64,000 bases of DNA. It comes from Argentina anserina. Its lineage: Eukaryota > Streptophyta > Magnoliopsida > Rosales > Rosaceae. The notes below the pieces were generated by a model. That model did not search any database. It saw only the letters and a program-made list of their open reading frames with translations, and was not told the origin of the DNA. A program made the translations under genes and the position numbers. Positions 23,221-34,868 of this stretch are shown piece after piece; the stretch's first letter is position 1, and each line of letters begins with the position of its first letter. The stretch covers positions 26,288,001 to 26,352,000 of the forward strand of contig NC_065877.1 in the NCBI RefSeq assembly GCF_933775445.1. Direction: 5' to 3'.

Positions 23221-23773
23221 ATACCGTCAATAACACTGTTAGTTCATGTTTCTTTTGATTTTTTAGAGGGCAAAGTGATATTTTTCTTCTTCTTCTTCTA
23301 GTATACACCATCAATAACACTGTTAGTTTCATGTTTCTTTTGATTTTTTAGAGGGCAAAGTCATATTTTTCTTCTTCTTCTAGTATACACCATCAATAAC
23401 TTAGTTCTATGTTTCTTTTATTTTTTAGTATACACCATCAATAACACTGTTAGTTTCATGTTTCTTTTGATTTTTTAGAGGGCAAAGTCATATTTTTCTT
23501 CTTCTTCTAGTATACACCATCAATAACTTAGTTCTATGTAGCAAAGTGGTATGTTTCTTTTATTTTTTAGAGAGCAAAGTGGTATTCATTCTTCTTCTTC
23601 TATTTTTTAGTATACACCATCAATAACACTGTTAGTTTCATGTTTCTTTTGATTTTTTAGAGGGCAAAGTCATATTTTTCTTCTTCTTCTTCTAGTATAC
23701 ACCATCAATAACTTAGTTCTATGTAGCAAAGTGGTATGTTTCTTTTATTTTTTAGAGAGCAAAGTGGTATTCA
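23221..23773. repeat. Complex tandem repeat with two alternating unit types
   Basis: Units begin with TATACACCATCAATAAC and end with TTTTTTAG or CTTCTTCTAG. One type (~82 bp) carries ACTGTTAGTTTCATG and AGAGGGCAAAG. The other (45-100 bp) carries TTAGTTCTATG with or without AGCAAAGTGGTATG. Unit starts are near 23301, 23383, 23428, 23510, 23610 and 23694, and the two types alternate in order. Confidence 0.8.
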
Positions 23774-23793
23774 TTCTTCTTCTTCTTCTTCTT

Positions 23794-23823
<30 letters not shown>
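23774..23823 (+). repeat. (TTC)n microsatellite
   Basis: About 16 uninterrupted TTC units end the preceding tandem array. The open frames encoding poly-Leu or poly-Ser across it are artefacts. Confidence 0.95.
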
Positions 23824-23824
<1 letters not shown>

Positions 23825-23927
23825 TGCCTTCCCAACATCTGATATTTTTCTGCAATCTTTGCCTCACCTCAACCACCTACGACTCTCCAATCTCCAATCC
23901 AGCCCTGCACTTCGTGTCTTCATAATT

Positions 23928-26550
23928 TGTCACGACCCCAAAATTTCGAGCTATGAAACTCAAATTTCGAAGTCATGAAAAACTCTAAAACAATCTCAAT
24001 GAAACGAAATCATTAAAATGTCACAGCGGATCATCGCTGAGTTCAAAATACAACTCAGTCAAACCAATTATTACAAACCAAATTATAATTCGACATTATA
24101 ACAAATGGAAATGTATAATCCTCACAAAATCTCACAAGAAAATCACACAAAATCCTCACCACAAGCTGTAAATAAATAACTTCAAGTCCCCTGAGCGGTC
24201 CGTCAATTCCCGCTAATCCACACCTGCGGAGTTATCCACTACACCATCGAATTGGTGCACCGGGATTGTAAACACAAACCCCGTAAGCTTTACAGCTCGT
24301 ATAAGTAAAATAAAAATATAACTCGCATATCAATATATACGAAAATCACAAAACATCAAATTATAAATGCACTCATGAGTCAATGGACGACTCATCTGGT
24401 TGTCCAAAAATATGAAAATGAAAGTGCTCATGAGAATTGGGCAACCCCTCTGTTTACCCAAATGCATTTATAATACGGATACTAATGAACGCTGGTACAC
24501 CTCTGTTACCCCTCACGTAGTACACCGCCGATATTGGACAACCATCTGTCATCCAATATCAAAATATATGGGTACTCATAAGCCGATAACCCATATGTTA
24601 CCTCATATGCAGTACCCCGGCAGACATACTAGAGCTCTAACTGTATCCTAACTTTCGCCCGGCCAAAGGCTAGGTTCCGACATGCCAAACACGTCCGAAG
24701 ACTGGTCCGAAGACATAAACACGTCCGAAGACATCAATCACGTCCGAAGACAAAACACGTCCGAAGACATCACACGTCCGTAGACAAAATCACGTCCAAA
24801 GACAAAACTCTTCAGAAGACATCACGCGTCCGTAGACAAAATCACGTCCGAAGACAAATCACGTCCGAAGACAAATCTCGTCCGAAGACAATTCACTTCC
24901 GAAGACAAATCTCGTCCGAAGACAATTCACTTCCGAAGACAAATCACGTCCGAAGACAATTCACGTCTGAAGACAAATCACGTCCGAAGACAAATCACGT
25001 CCGAAGACAAAATATTTTAACAAAACTCAATGTTAAAACCACGTACAATAATCATCTCATATTGTACAAATCATATCTCATGCTCGATGTATAAATCTCA
25101 TTCACCAAAATGAACATATTCACAATGAAATCACGACAGTAATAAATATAGCAAACTATATATATATGTAACTATATACCATTTATACAAATATATATAT
25201 TCTACTATATCAAATACATGTCATATTTCATTCTTTAAAATTATACAAAATCTTAAATCCCCGCAAGGGTAGATTCGTAAATAAATGAGATTTTACTCAC
25301 CTTCTTTCATGCGTGCAACTTCCACGACACTGAAAGTAATTTCCTCACTCGTTTCGTCAGTAACCTAATAGCATGATAAATGCTTAGAAAATGATACGTA
25401 AAATATCAGGTGACGATTTCAGTATAGCTAAATGTTGTTCATAAAATATTGTTCATAGAACACTGTTCGTGTTTACTAATCATTGTTCTAATGTACTGTT
25501 TTTTTATTAAAACACTGTTCACAGTTACCGTTTTTACCAAAACACTGCGCACAGTTACTGTTTACCATGACACTGCTCACAACACTGTTTACTAAAACAA
25601 TGCTCACATGGACTGTTATAGAACACTGTTCATAAAACACTATTCGCAGTACTATTCATGCGGCATCACTGTTCATTGACTGCCACTAATGATCACCGAA
25701 TTTCACCACCACAATCTAAATGACATTCCTAACAACTTCCTAGTTCACCATAAAGTCTAATTCTGAGCCTAAACATTTCAATTTAACAAGAACCGAAAAG
25801 CCCCAATTTAAAAACATAGAATTTCTTTTCTTCGATTCTCCTAGCACACAACGATTGGGGCTAAATCCTTTGGAGGGTTTGTAGTATGGAAGGAGATCTT
25901 CAAAATGAAACAAGAATCGTACCGATTGGTTGCCAGAGGAGGGAGATCCGACGAGTTGAAGTTCGGTGAAATATGCTTTTTCGGAAGAACTTCCGGGTTT
26001 CACCGCTCCTAAACGGCGGCGAGATGGCCGGTGACGCTACCACCAATCGACAGGGGATGCATCAACCTTTCAAACGTGACCGGTGCGGCGCTCTATGGTG
26101 GCCGGACGACGGAGATCCGGCGGCCCAAAGTCGGCTGCTCGGGAGAGAAATTTCTGGATTTTTTTTCGGATGAACAGTACCCCATGAACAGTACGGATCC
26201 GAATTTCTGATTTTCTCCCATTTTTCTCTTTAATTCCCCTATTTATACTATTTTCCAAAATTGTCCAAATATCTTTTGATTCGTAACTTCTTCATACGAA
26301 CTCCAATTTAGGCGTGCCACGTGTCCACTAATTTGTATCGACGAGCTCTACGACTTTTATGTAAGAAGTTTTCTAAGAATCCCAATGAGTCAAAAGTCAA
26401 CTCTTGGACTCGTCAAATTGAACGTTTCCGAACAATTAATATTTCGAACCCTTTCGTTTTCATTCTCGGCTAATAAAATTGGATAATGACAAATTTAATA
26501 ATATTCGTGAACTCATTGGAAATTAGATATGAATTTTTCGGGTTATTACA
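23928..26550 (-). mobile_element. Solo LTR of the long-LTR family (copy A, sense strand -), 2.62 kb
   Basis: It begins TGTCACGACCCC and ends GGGTTATTACA, with TG...CA termini and a perfect 5-bp target duplication TAATT (23923-23927 and 26551-26555). Those are retrotransposon LTR features. It carries the family landmarks: CACCGGGATTGTAAACAC (~24260), CTCATGAG/TTACCC iterations, the CGTCCGAAGACA minisatellite, an ACTGTTCA-rich tract (~25430-25680), a GC-rich block and a TATA box (ATTTATACT on the + strand, ~26240). No gag or pol flanks it, so it is a solo LTR. The short reading frames inside it are not genes. The GC-rich block is shared with copy C. Confidence 0.85.
24691..25012. repeat. Minisatellite of ~17-bp CGTCCGAAGACAAATCA units inside LTR copy A
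   Basis: Nineteen degenerate units with a GAAGAC-type core. Copy C has about five (47938-48035), D about two and B one, so the array has expanded in copy A. Confidence 0.9.
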
Positions 26551-26721
26551 TAATTCCTCTGCACCACCTTTCCTCCAAACCAAGATCGGATCATTTTCGG
26601 GTTTCAATCCCATCCCCATAACCGAATTGGCCATTATATCAAATCAAATTCGTAGATTTCAAAACCCAGATTAGGGCTTCTTGATTTTATCGACTTCTTG
26701 CTCCCAAATGGAGCCTTCGAA

Positions 26722-26915
26722 TATTCCCCTCCTCATATTGGGTGTCTTTAGGATCCACGAGTTTCTTCCTTCCCTTGTAATCAATTTGATTAATTCATGA
26801 TAGAGAGCCACATAGAGGTATTCCCCTCCTCATATTGGGTGTCTTTAGGATCCACGAGTTTCTTCCTTCCCTTGTAATCAATTTGATTAATTCATGATAG
26901 AGAGCCACATAGAGG
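26722..26915. repeat. Exact 97-bp tandem duplication
   Basis: The sequence from TATTCCCCTCCTCATATTGG to CATAGAGG is present twice head to tail (26722-26818 and 26819-26915) without a difference that I can see. It must be recent. No gene is involved. Confidence 0.9.
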
Positions 26916-27867
26916 TAATGTATATCATAATTTTTCATCTCAATTGAGCACCACTACCAGAATATTCATGGAGAAGAATTACAAGGATGCTCAAGAGTTT
27001 GAATCCCAAATTGCTCATCTTGATACAGGAGAGTGGTGGGATTGACTGAGCATTAGATCTCCATAGCCCCAAGAGCTTAGAGCAATTTCATGTAACTCTT
27101 GAAAAGACGAACTTGCCCTCAAAGGTTAAACAAAAAGTAGACAAACTAACTAGGTAGATAACAAAATACACCTAAATTGGGTTGTAAATTGAACGTCATT
27201 TACTAATAAGATAGTTTTAAAATTATACGCACCTTAATTCTGAATGGTCTATACTTCACTCACCATTCTTAAAATTTTGTCAACTTATTAATGGTCAGAT
27301 TATAGGAGCTAGGAGTGTCTTTCCTTCCTTTCACATCTATGTTGGGGCCCAAATACATTTGCAAATTGCATGTGGTTTACCATTTATCTTCCTTATACAA
27401 TACCTATGTATCAATGTATGGTTAGTCATATGTATCAATGTGAACAACAACTTGAATAGGTGGTTGAATTGCTCTTAGTGACCAATTCCACCAACGTTGC
27501 TCTTAGTGACCAGAGACGGGAGGAAGTATTTTGACATTAATTAATCTTTGAGTTTAGAGAAATCTTTGACGAAACTTTTCCGAACAAATTAGTCTATGAG
27601 CCTAAAAAGTGTTCAAAGAAATTTGATCACAAAAGAAAACCAAAGGTGCACAACGAGCTCAAAAGCTTAAAAGTTAATTTCATTTGATCAAACCCAACAA
27701 ACTGATTACTCGATCGAGTTTCTTAATAGAGACCCAAATTAGGTAATAGTTAAGAGGGTGGTCATTTCGTCCTTCTTTTCTCAATCATTTAAACGGTGTC
27801 GTATTTGGAGTCTTTGGACTCTCTTTATCAGTCTCTACTTGTTGCTCCGTCTTCTTGAAGCACAACA
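26916..27867. other. Intergenic and promoter region of the bL34 gene
   Basis: No coding region seen. The last ~150 bp are the probable promoter and short leader of the gene starting at 27868. Confidence 0.45.
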
Positions 27868-29228
27868 ATGGCGTCCAAAACCCTAATCCGTACCGGAGCT
27901 TCTCTGATGAACCGGCTCCTATCAAGACCAATCCTCCACCCGAACCCGAACCCGAACCCGAATTCGGCTCACCAGATTGTTTCCCACGCCCTCGAAATCA
28001 CCCCAAAGTTGTTCCCATCTCTCTCCAACTTCGACACCTCCCTCCGCTTCCCCCAAAACGACGCCGAATCGATCACAAGGGTCTTCAACGATGGGTTCGT
28101 CCACCCTTGCGGCCTCCCTTATCTCCCCCTCATCTTACCTGAAGGTACTCTCTTATGGGCTTAACCTCATTTCGGATTTGTTAATAGAAATTTGAAGTCT
28201 TTTCAGTATTTAGAACTAGTTTGATCATCAAGTTTACAGCTTTATTTAGATTAGCGGACATTTCAGGGTTTTATGGGTCGGTTGGAATTGGGTTTTGTTT
28301 GAATAAGAGTGTGAAAATGTTGATTGACTAAGTTTCATAGATTTGAGAGTAATAGTAATTTGATAGGCTCTGATTTGAACAAGGTTTAGCTTCTATCTTC
28401 TAAGCATGTTGATGTTGAACTAAAATGCGTACTCTCGTGAGCTCGGTTTTGTAATTATGTTATGGATTTTGTTTCTGAGGCATTGTGTTTTGGAATCGGC
28501 ATCTCTGTTTCTTGACATTTGCCATTAAGTTTGTGGTATGTTGGTTAAATAACAGGAACATGCTTGAGTTGAATTGCATTTAGAGCTACACTAACAACAC
28601 TTGCTTAGAGAATGGGAAGATTTCTTTACATTTTAGGAGTTTAGATTTGAATTTCCCATGTCCTGATTAAAAGAAACAACCTTCATGTCGATGTAGTTCA
28701 CTAATCTTATACAAGGTTTATGATCAATGGATGCAGTGACATAAGTTTGTTTTGTGTTATAAACTTTTTGTGGGGAGATGTTGCTTTGGAGACTCAGACT
28801 ATATTCTTGTAGTATGTTAAAACTTTCACATCACTTTGCATTCTTGTCTGAAGTTGTGTTGTTCAGATGGATAGGTGTATTAAGTTAGATATTAGTTTTA
28901 TAGCTGGTTGAGCTGTTTAATTTCTTCAACTGTTTGAAGTATGATCGGCACTGTAAACTGGGTCCACACTCTCTGCAAGTTTTCATGTAGACCTATAGGC
29001 AATGCCAGCCAAGTGTGCTGCATGCCAACCAGAGAAAAGGCTTGCACGAAAAGTAATTTGGACACAGTTTATCTTAATCTTTGGTTTCCAGTCCCACTTA
29101 CGCGGTATATAAATCATTTCTCAGGTGATGAATCTTCATCTAATGAGCCAATGATATTGTTTCCGAAGCGGACATTCCAGCCTAGTACTATCAAGCGTAA
29201 GAGGAACCATGGATTTTTTGCTCGGTAA

Positions 29229-29277
<49 letters not shown>

Positions 29278-29849
29278 TGTATGCTATTTATGAGCAACTT
29301 TATCTTTCATTGTAGAACTGTAACATGCAGTAAATTGGATATCAGACAGGTTTTAGAATAACTTTTTTTCAAAAAACAATTTATGCTTACTATGTTACAA
29401 ACTTTAGATCTGAGCATCTGGCTAGTTAAAAGGAATCAGTAGACTGTGATTCTTTGGATAATATATGCTTAAAGTTGGCCCTGTTCAGATCACTTGAGAA
29501 ATCATTGAAATACAAGGCTATTATGATAGTCATATCAGCTTATAAAATCACTTCATCTAATGTTAGGCTAGTCATTTGATCGAATAAATCATTTGACCAA
29601 AGAAACATTGGCCTAATCTGCAGTTAAATCATTTTTCCTTTCAATGGTCTCTCATTTGGTGGCCTTTAACAGGACAAGTTTTTATTGCTTAGCACCAATA
29701 TTGTCTTCTCTTATTTTTACGCCTCAACTCGGACAAGAGTTCACCATAAAAGACTAACATATTGACACATGAACAGAAAGGCAACTAAGGGTGGACGGAG
29801 AGTCATTGCTCGAAGAATAGCGAAGGGTCGAGCAAGAATTACAGCTTAG
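27868..29849 (+). CDS. Organellar large-subunit ribosomal protein bL34, probably mitochondrial, 149 aa
   Basis: Exons 27868-28144, 29125-29224 and 29777-29849 (450 nt), all GT-AG with matching phase. The last ~45 residues are the complete bL34 core: KRTFQPSTIKRKRNHGFFAR, then KATKGGRRVIARRIAKGRAR and ITA. In bacteria this small basic protein binds 23S rRNA in the large subunit. The ~100-residue N-terminal extension is rich in Ser, Arg and Leu with few acidic residues at its start (MASKTLIRTGASLMNRLLSR), which fits a mitochondrial presequence. A short NPNPNPN repeat lies at residues 26-32. The long first intron (~980 nt) contains no gene. A plastid location is less likely but not excluded. Confidence 0.9.
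29226..29274. repeat. (CT)n(AT)n microsatellite in bL34 intron 2
   Basis: A CTCTCTCT run passing into a TATATA run lies just after the second donor. Confidence 0.9.
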
Positions 29850-30779
29850 CATCTCTTTCACAGCCCTAGTCTTCAATGATCCAATGAGAAAATCTAGTTT
29901 AGAAGTTCATGTTTACCTTGGGTGCCTGTAGTTGCTCATAGCCTCGATGTACCCAGGCTTTTTAATGTTTTTTCCCGAGGTCTTACCTCTGTATTTCATA
30001 ATTGTTGTGAGTTTTGTATGGCCTTTTTTTTGCTTGGATTGAAGAGTCAAAATGTCGTGCAGAGCTATTTCAAATTTTGTACCATCAATTATCCAATCTG
30101 CTCACAGTTCAATAGCAAAGACATAGGATGCGATCTGTATACAGAACAAAAGGACGCATTGTTGATCTCATCATTTCTTCTAATAAGGACCTTTCAGATG
30201 CTCTTTCGATATCCTTTTCTTCTGTTTTTGTTTCTCTTCCTTTTCTGGTTTTGTTTTCTTTTGGTCCACAGTTAACAGAGAACGATAGTATAACAGTATA
30301 AATTGTCTAATTTGTAGATGTCAACGCGAATGACATGTATTAAGAAAGTGTAGATTAAACATTTCGCATATGTCACAGCAAGTTGACTATAGCTAGCTAA
30401 CGCAAGCCGGATCTGGGTTTTATTTGATACTCAAATAGCGAACAACGAGAGTTCCTCAGTAGGAAAATAATAATGGATCAGTTGCTAGAGTAGAGTACAA
30501 GTGATATACAAATACAGAGAGGTACTGTAAGGGGAATACATCAGTATAACAACACCATGTGAAAGAGAGTAAATATCTTTATTCATTCAGGCAAGCATTA
30601 TTTCTTTAAGGATCCTCATCTAGCAACATTTAGTTTGTCTAGTTTTGGGAATAACAATACCTTATGTGAATGAGTGAATCACAGGAAGCAAATGTATTGC
30701 ATTGTTTCGTTTATAAACTTTAGTTCCAACCATATAATTAAGGTAACTAATCTGAATATAAGGTGCCATGCCTTGCGAG
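29850..30779. other. Convergent intergenic region
   Basis: 3' UTRs of the bL34 gene and the minus-strand MYB gene. A 117-aa frame at 29922-30275 has no domain and is probably chance. Confidence 0.45.
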
Positions 30780-32063
30780 CTACCTTGCCAGGCTTCCCAA
30801 GCTTGAAAGACCATTAGCGTTCGTGATGAATATTTGGCTACTTGGAAATGGTGACAAGGATGAAGATGCAGATGATGATGAAGGCTGTGATAATATTGGC
30901 AACGATGATACCAGGGGATCAACGATTTCCAATTGATTGGAAGGAAGCTGCAGATCCAAAGGATTGTAAGAGTCATGTTCATCAAATGGACCGAAACACG
31001 ATGATAATTTTGCAAGTGAGTCAAGTTCTTGTGGAGGATGATCATCAGGTGCATCAAATGGAATTGCTCTGCAAGCATAACCTTCAATATTGATCTCAAA
31101 AAATTGAGGCATCGCGGGTACAACTGATAGACTCTCATGATCATAACCTGCTAGAGATGCCACACTTGGAACCATAAGCTCATTATTGATATTAAAGTGT
31201 GAAGCAACTTCAATACTGTTAAAAATTTGTCCTTGTTGATTTGAATCATATAGTTGGGGCTGATAACCCAATGACAACGAGGAATCGTATGACGAGGAAT
31301 AGCTTGATGGTAAGTGGATGGGGGCTGCAAAATGAAGACGGTTTGAACTATAATTGGTGTAGTCTAACAACTTGAAAATGCTGTGATCACCATGGTAGAA
31401 ACTAGATGGCGGAATAGGAGCGTAAGGCTGTTCTTGTTGAAGACCCAAATTAGGGTTTGTGAGTGGAGTAGTGAACAAACTATCCTGATCAGAACCAGCA
31501 GTACTAGGGTTAAGAAAATGAGAGAATGAGGCAAAAGCAGGAATCACTTCATGGGAGATAAGCTTCTTCTTTATGCTGGAGTTCCAAAAGTTCTTCACTT
31601 CATTATCTGTTCTTCCTGGAAGGTGCTTGGCTATCCGAGCCCATCTGGTCAGATATTACACGAGGATAATGTATCAACAATATATAAAGTACATGATCGT
31701 GAAAATCTTGAAATGGTCAAGCTAATCAGCACAAAAACAGTACATACATACATACATACATAATATAGATATAAACACATATTACTACAGCATGCATGCA
31801 CAATATTAATTGCCAATGCCATATCAGTATACCTGTTGCCTAAAATGCTGTGGAGTTGAATGATGAGTGCAGCCTCTTGGGCAGAAAAGCTCCCACGCTT
31901 CAAGTCAGGTCTCAGATAATTTATCCATCTCAGTCTGCAGCTCTTTCCACATCTTTGGAGACCTGCATCGATCAGTCACAATAAACAGAAACAACAGAAG
32001 TTTGAGTATAAAACAAATTACAATGGGTTCATTTTCAAACCAATTAAAATGAGTAAATGACCA

Positions 32064-32098
<35 letters not shown>

Positions 32099-32245
32099 GA
32101 TTCATGGATTACCAGCAAGTTTTGGAACTGAGCTCCAGCAGCCATGGCCGTAATTCGTTATGTAATTGATGAGCTTTTCATCTTCTTCTGGGGACCATAG
32201 CCCTCTCTTCACTTTCTGTTTGTTGCAGCATGAGTGATGCCCCAT
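30780..32245 (-). CDS. R2R3-MYB transcription factor, MYB26-like, 375 aa
   Basis: Exons 32245-32113, 31962-31833 and 31644-30780 (1128 nt). The start [20 protein letters not shown] opens repeat R2. R2 and R3 carry the regularly spaced tryptophans (W in [22 protein letters not shown]; then F-substituted first W in [15 protein letters not shown] and [12 protein letters not shown]). The two introns split R2 and R3 at the classic R2R3-MYB positions. The R2R3 region resembles Arabidopsis MYB26, which controls secondary thickening of the anther endothecium; close relatives such as MYB61/MYB86 cannot be excluded by eye. The ~260-residue C-terminus is Ser-, Pro- and acid-rich, as in activators. The long frame upstream of ATG 32245 crosses the TATA box and is not used. 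A 2.45-kb solo LTR sits only ~115 bp upstream of the ATG. Confidence 0.9.
32064..32099. repeat. (TA)n microsatellite in MYB intron 1
   Basis: A TATATA run lies just inside intron 1 of the MYB gene. Confidence 0.9.
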
Positions 32246-32296
32246 CTCTCTCAAAGAAGCCCAGTAGTGGCAGAACAATATGGGTCTATAGTTGTG

Positions 32297-32304
32297 TTTA
32301 TATA
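32297..32304 (-). promoter_or_regulatory. TATA box of the MYB gene
   Basis: TATATAAA on the minus strand lies ~52 nt upstream of ATG 32245 and ~55 bp from the edge of the inserted LTR. This means a very short leader and a nearly all-LTR upstream region. Confidence 0.55.
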
Positions 32305-32359
32305 TGAAGTTAAAAATTGAACACCACAAACAGATGACGGAAAGTTAAGAGAGAGAGAG

Positions 32360-34804
32360 GTCCCAATCCCGAAATTTCAAGTGATAAACTCGAAAATTGA
32401 AGTCATGAAAAACTCTAAAACAATCTCAAAAATATTGAAATCATCTTATAGTCACAGTGTATCGTAACTGAGTTCATATGACGTCTCAGTCGATTTGATT
32501 ATTACAAAATCAGTTTATAATTCAAGCATTATAACAAATGGAAATGTAAAATCCTCACAATCCTCACCACAAATAAAAATAATAAACTACGAAATATTCA
32601 TAGTAGCCTGCCAATTCTGCTAATCCACACTTGCAGAACTATCCCCTACACCATCGAATAGGTGCACCGGGATTGTAAACACAAACCCGGTAAGCTTTGC
32701 AGCTTGTATGAGTAAATCAACAGTATAACACAAATAGTAGACAAAAGAAATTACAAATGATATGTAAATATAAATACACTCATAAGACACAAGATGGCCC
32801 ATTTAGATGTCCAATAAGATCTGTAAATATGTGTACTCATGAGACATTAGGCAACCCATCTGTTTACCAAAATTACGTTTATAATACGGGTACTCATGAG
32901 ACTCCAGTACTCATCTGTTATCCCTCATGCAGTATGCCGTCATATACTAGGCAACCCATCTATCACCCAATATCACAAAAATATGGGTACTCATGAGACT
33001 CAGGTAACCCATATGTTACCCCTCATGCAGTACACCAACAGATAGACTAAAGCTCTAACTGAATCGTAACTGTCACCCGACCAATGCTATGTTCCGATAC
33101 TGCCAACACGTCCGAAGACAGAAAACGTTTTAACATGACTCAAAGTTAAAACCACGTACAACACAATCCTCACATGTTATTGTACAACAACCAAGCGATT
33201 CATGCTCAAATAAAATAAATATTCATGCTATAAATAAACTCATTTGGAAATAAGAATATGACAATATATAATATAACAACTCATATATATATGTATCATA
33301 TTTACCATTTATACACATATACAACCCACTATTATATATACCTATCATAGTTAGGTCTTTTAAATAAGGTGTAATTATGAATCACCGCCAAGGGTAGACT
33401 CGTCATTGTGAGATTTACTCACCTTATTTTCTTGAGCGTAATTTCCACGATACTGAAAGCAAATGCTTCACTTGTTTTGTCGATCACCTAGTTGTATTAT
33501 AAAGTGGTTAGAAACGTTACATAAAACCTCAGAATCAGTACTACTGTTTACTGTTCACATAAATACTAATCACCGAATTACTGTACATAAATTACTTTTT
33601 ATAATTTACTGAACAGAAATTAATGATACATTGTTACAGTACATAAATTACTTTTTTACATTTTACTGTACATAAATTACTTTTTATATTTTATTGTACA
33701 GAAATTATTTTTTACAAAAAATATTGTTCGGAAACACTGTTCACGTGCGGCGGCGCGTGGGGTTCATGCGCCACCCTCCGGCAGCCGTGCGTGGCGCTTA
33801 CGCTCCACCCACAGTAGCAGGGCTTGGGGCTCACGCTCCACCCAAACCGGCGCGCGTGGCTTGCCCACCACCGCCCAAAACTATCTCTTCTCATCTCCTC
33901 CACCCTTCCAGGGCCTAATGCCATCTCTAGCCCTACTCACTCGCCCTCACGCGCCACCCTAGGCGGCGGCATGAACTCTCCCTCCTCCTCCTTCAAAACT
34001 CCACAAATCGCCACAAACTTCACACAATCATGCATATCAAACGATTTAAAACATTTCCATACCCATATTAAACCCTAGAACTGCTGGGGTATCGCCGGAG
34101 GAGCTTGAATGCCGGTGGAGGTCGAATTTGTGAAGGGGTGCGGTGGCGGTGCTATTTGAGCTCCAACCTGCTTGCATATGGCACCAGTGGTGAGGATCAG
34201 TGATGACGAACTAACCCCCGTGCTCTGGTCTCGCCGGCGAAGAGCTTGGACAACGGTGGAATTTGCAGGATCTTTGGATCGTCGCTCGAGTTTCACGGCG
34301 GCGCGAGGAGGCGTGTCGAGTCCCTGGATTGATACTGCAGGCCGTGCGGTGTCTTTGGAGCCGGCAGTAAGGGCCACGGTGGCCGGAGGCGATTTTAAAG
34401 AGAATGGGTCGAGAGAGAGATTGAGAGAGAGAGAGAGAGAGAGAGAGGTTTCTGTTTTAGGGAACCCTAATTTCCTAAAAACTCCTTTTATACTTTTTCT
34501 AAAATCGGAAACTAACTTCCGTCGACGATAACTTCCACATACGATGTCCAATTAAGGTGCGTGATATGTCCACGAGCTCGTATTGATGAGTTCTACAACT
34601 TCCGTGAAGGATATTTTTGGAAACGAGTGACGGAGTAAAAATCGACTCCCGTGTTGCGGAAACGTAATGTTTTAACTTTTAAATTTCCGAAGTCAGTTGT
34701 TGTTTCGTTTGACATCGACGAGAAACGAAAAATGCGATTTATTCAATTCTCAAGTTAAATGACTTACAAGAATTTTTACAATGCAAACCCGAAAAAAATC
34801 GGGG

Positions 34805-34811
<7 letters not shown>
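32360..34811 (-). mobile_element. Solo LTR of the long-LTR family (copy B, sense strand -), 2.45 kb
   Basis: It ends GGGGTATTACA on the plus strand (sense start TGTAATACCCC). The other end, GTCCCAATCCCGAAATTTC, is an eroded form of TGTCACGACCCC. It is inserted in a GA microsatellite, with GAGAG at both edges compatible with a 5-bp duplication but not decisive in this repeat. It contains family landmarks (CACCGGGATTGTAAACAC at ~32665, CTCATGAG iterations, GCGGCGCGTGGGG block shared with copy D) and a TATA box near 34486-34493. No retrotransposon genes flank it. Its sense strand is that of the downstream MYB gene. Confidence 0.78.
34486..34493 (-). promoter_or_regulatory. TATA box of LTR copy B
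   Basis: GTATAAAA on the minus strand, ~319 nt from the sense start of the LTR. It points toward the MYB gene, ~2.2 kb away. Confidence 0.5.

Positions 34812-34866
<55 letters not shown>
34812..34866. repeat. (GA)n microsatellite at the LTR B insertion site
   Basis: About 27 GA units abut the LTR end. A few more GA units (32351-32359) lie on the other side, so the LTR split an older GA tract. Confidence 0.95.

Positions 34867-34868
<2 letters not shown>

Noticed and set aside
23731..23978. Poly-Leu and poly-Ser frames
   Set aside because: They are translations of the (TTC)n microsatellite.
24691..25012. Regular ~17-bp repeats resembling a CRISPR array
   Set aside because: There are no unique spacers, the repeats are directly adjacent and degenerate, and the context is a plant LTR.
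34075..34551. 158-aa and 119-aa open frames on both strands inside LTR copy B
   Set aside because: They lie in the GC-rich transcribed part of the LTR, are low in complexity, and are not conserved as proteins in copies A, C or D.
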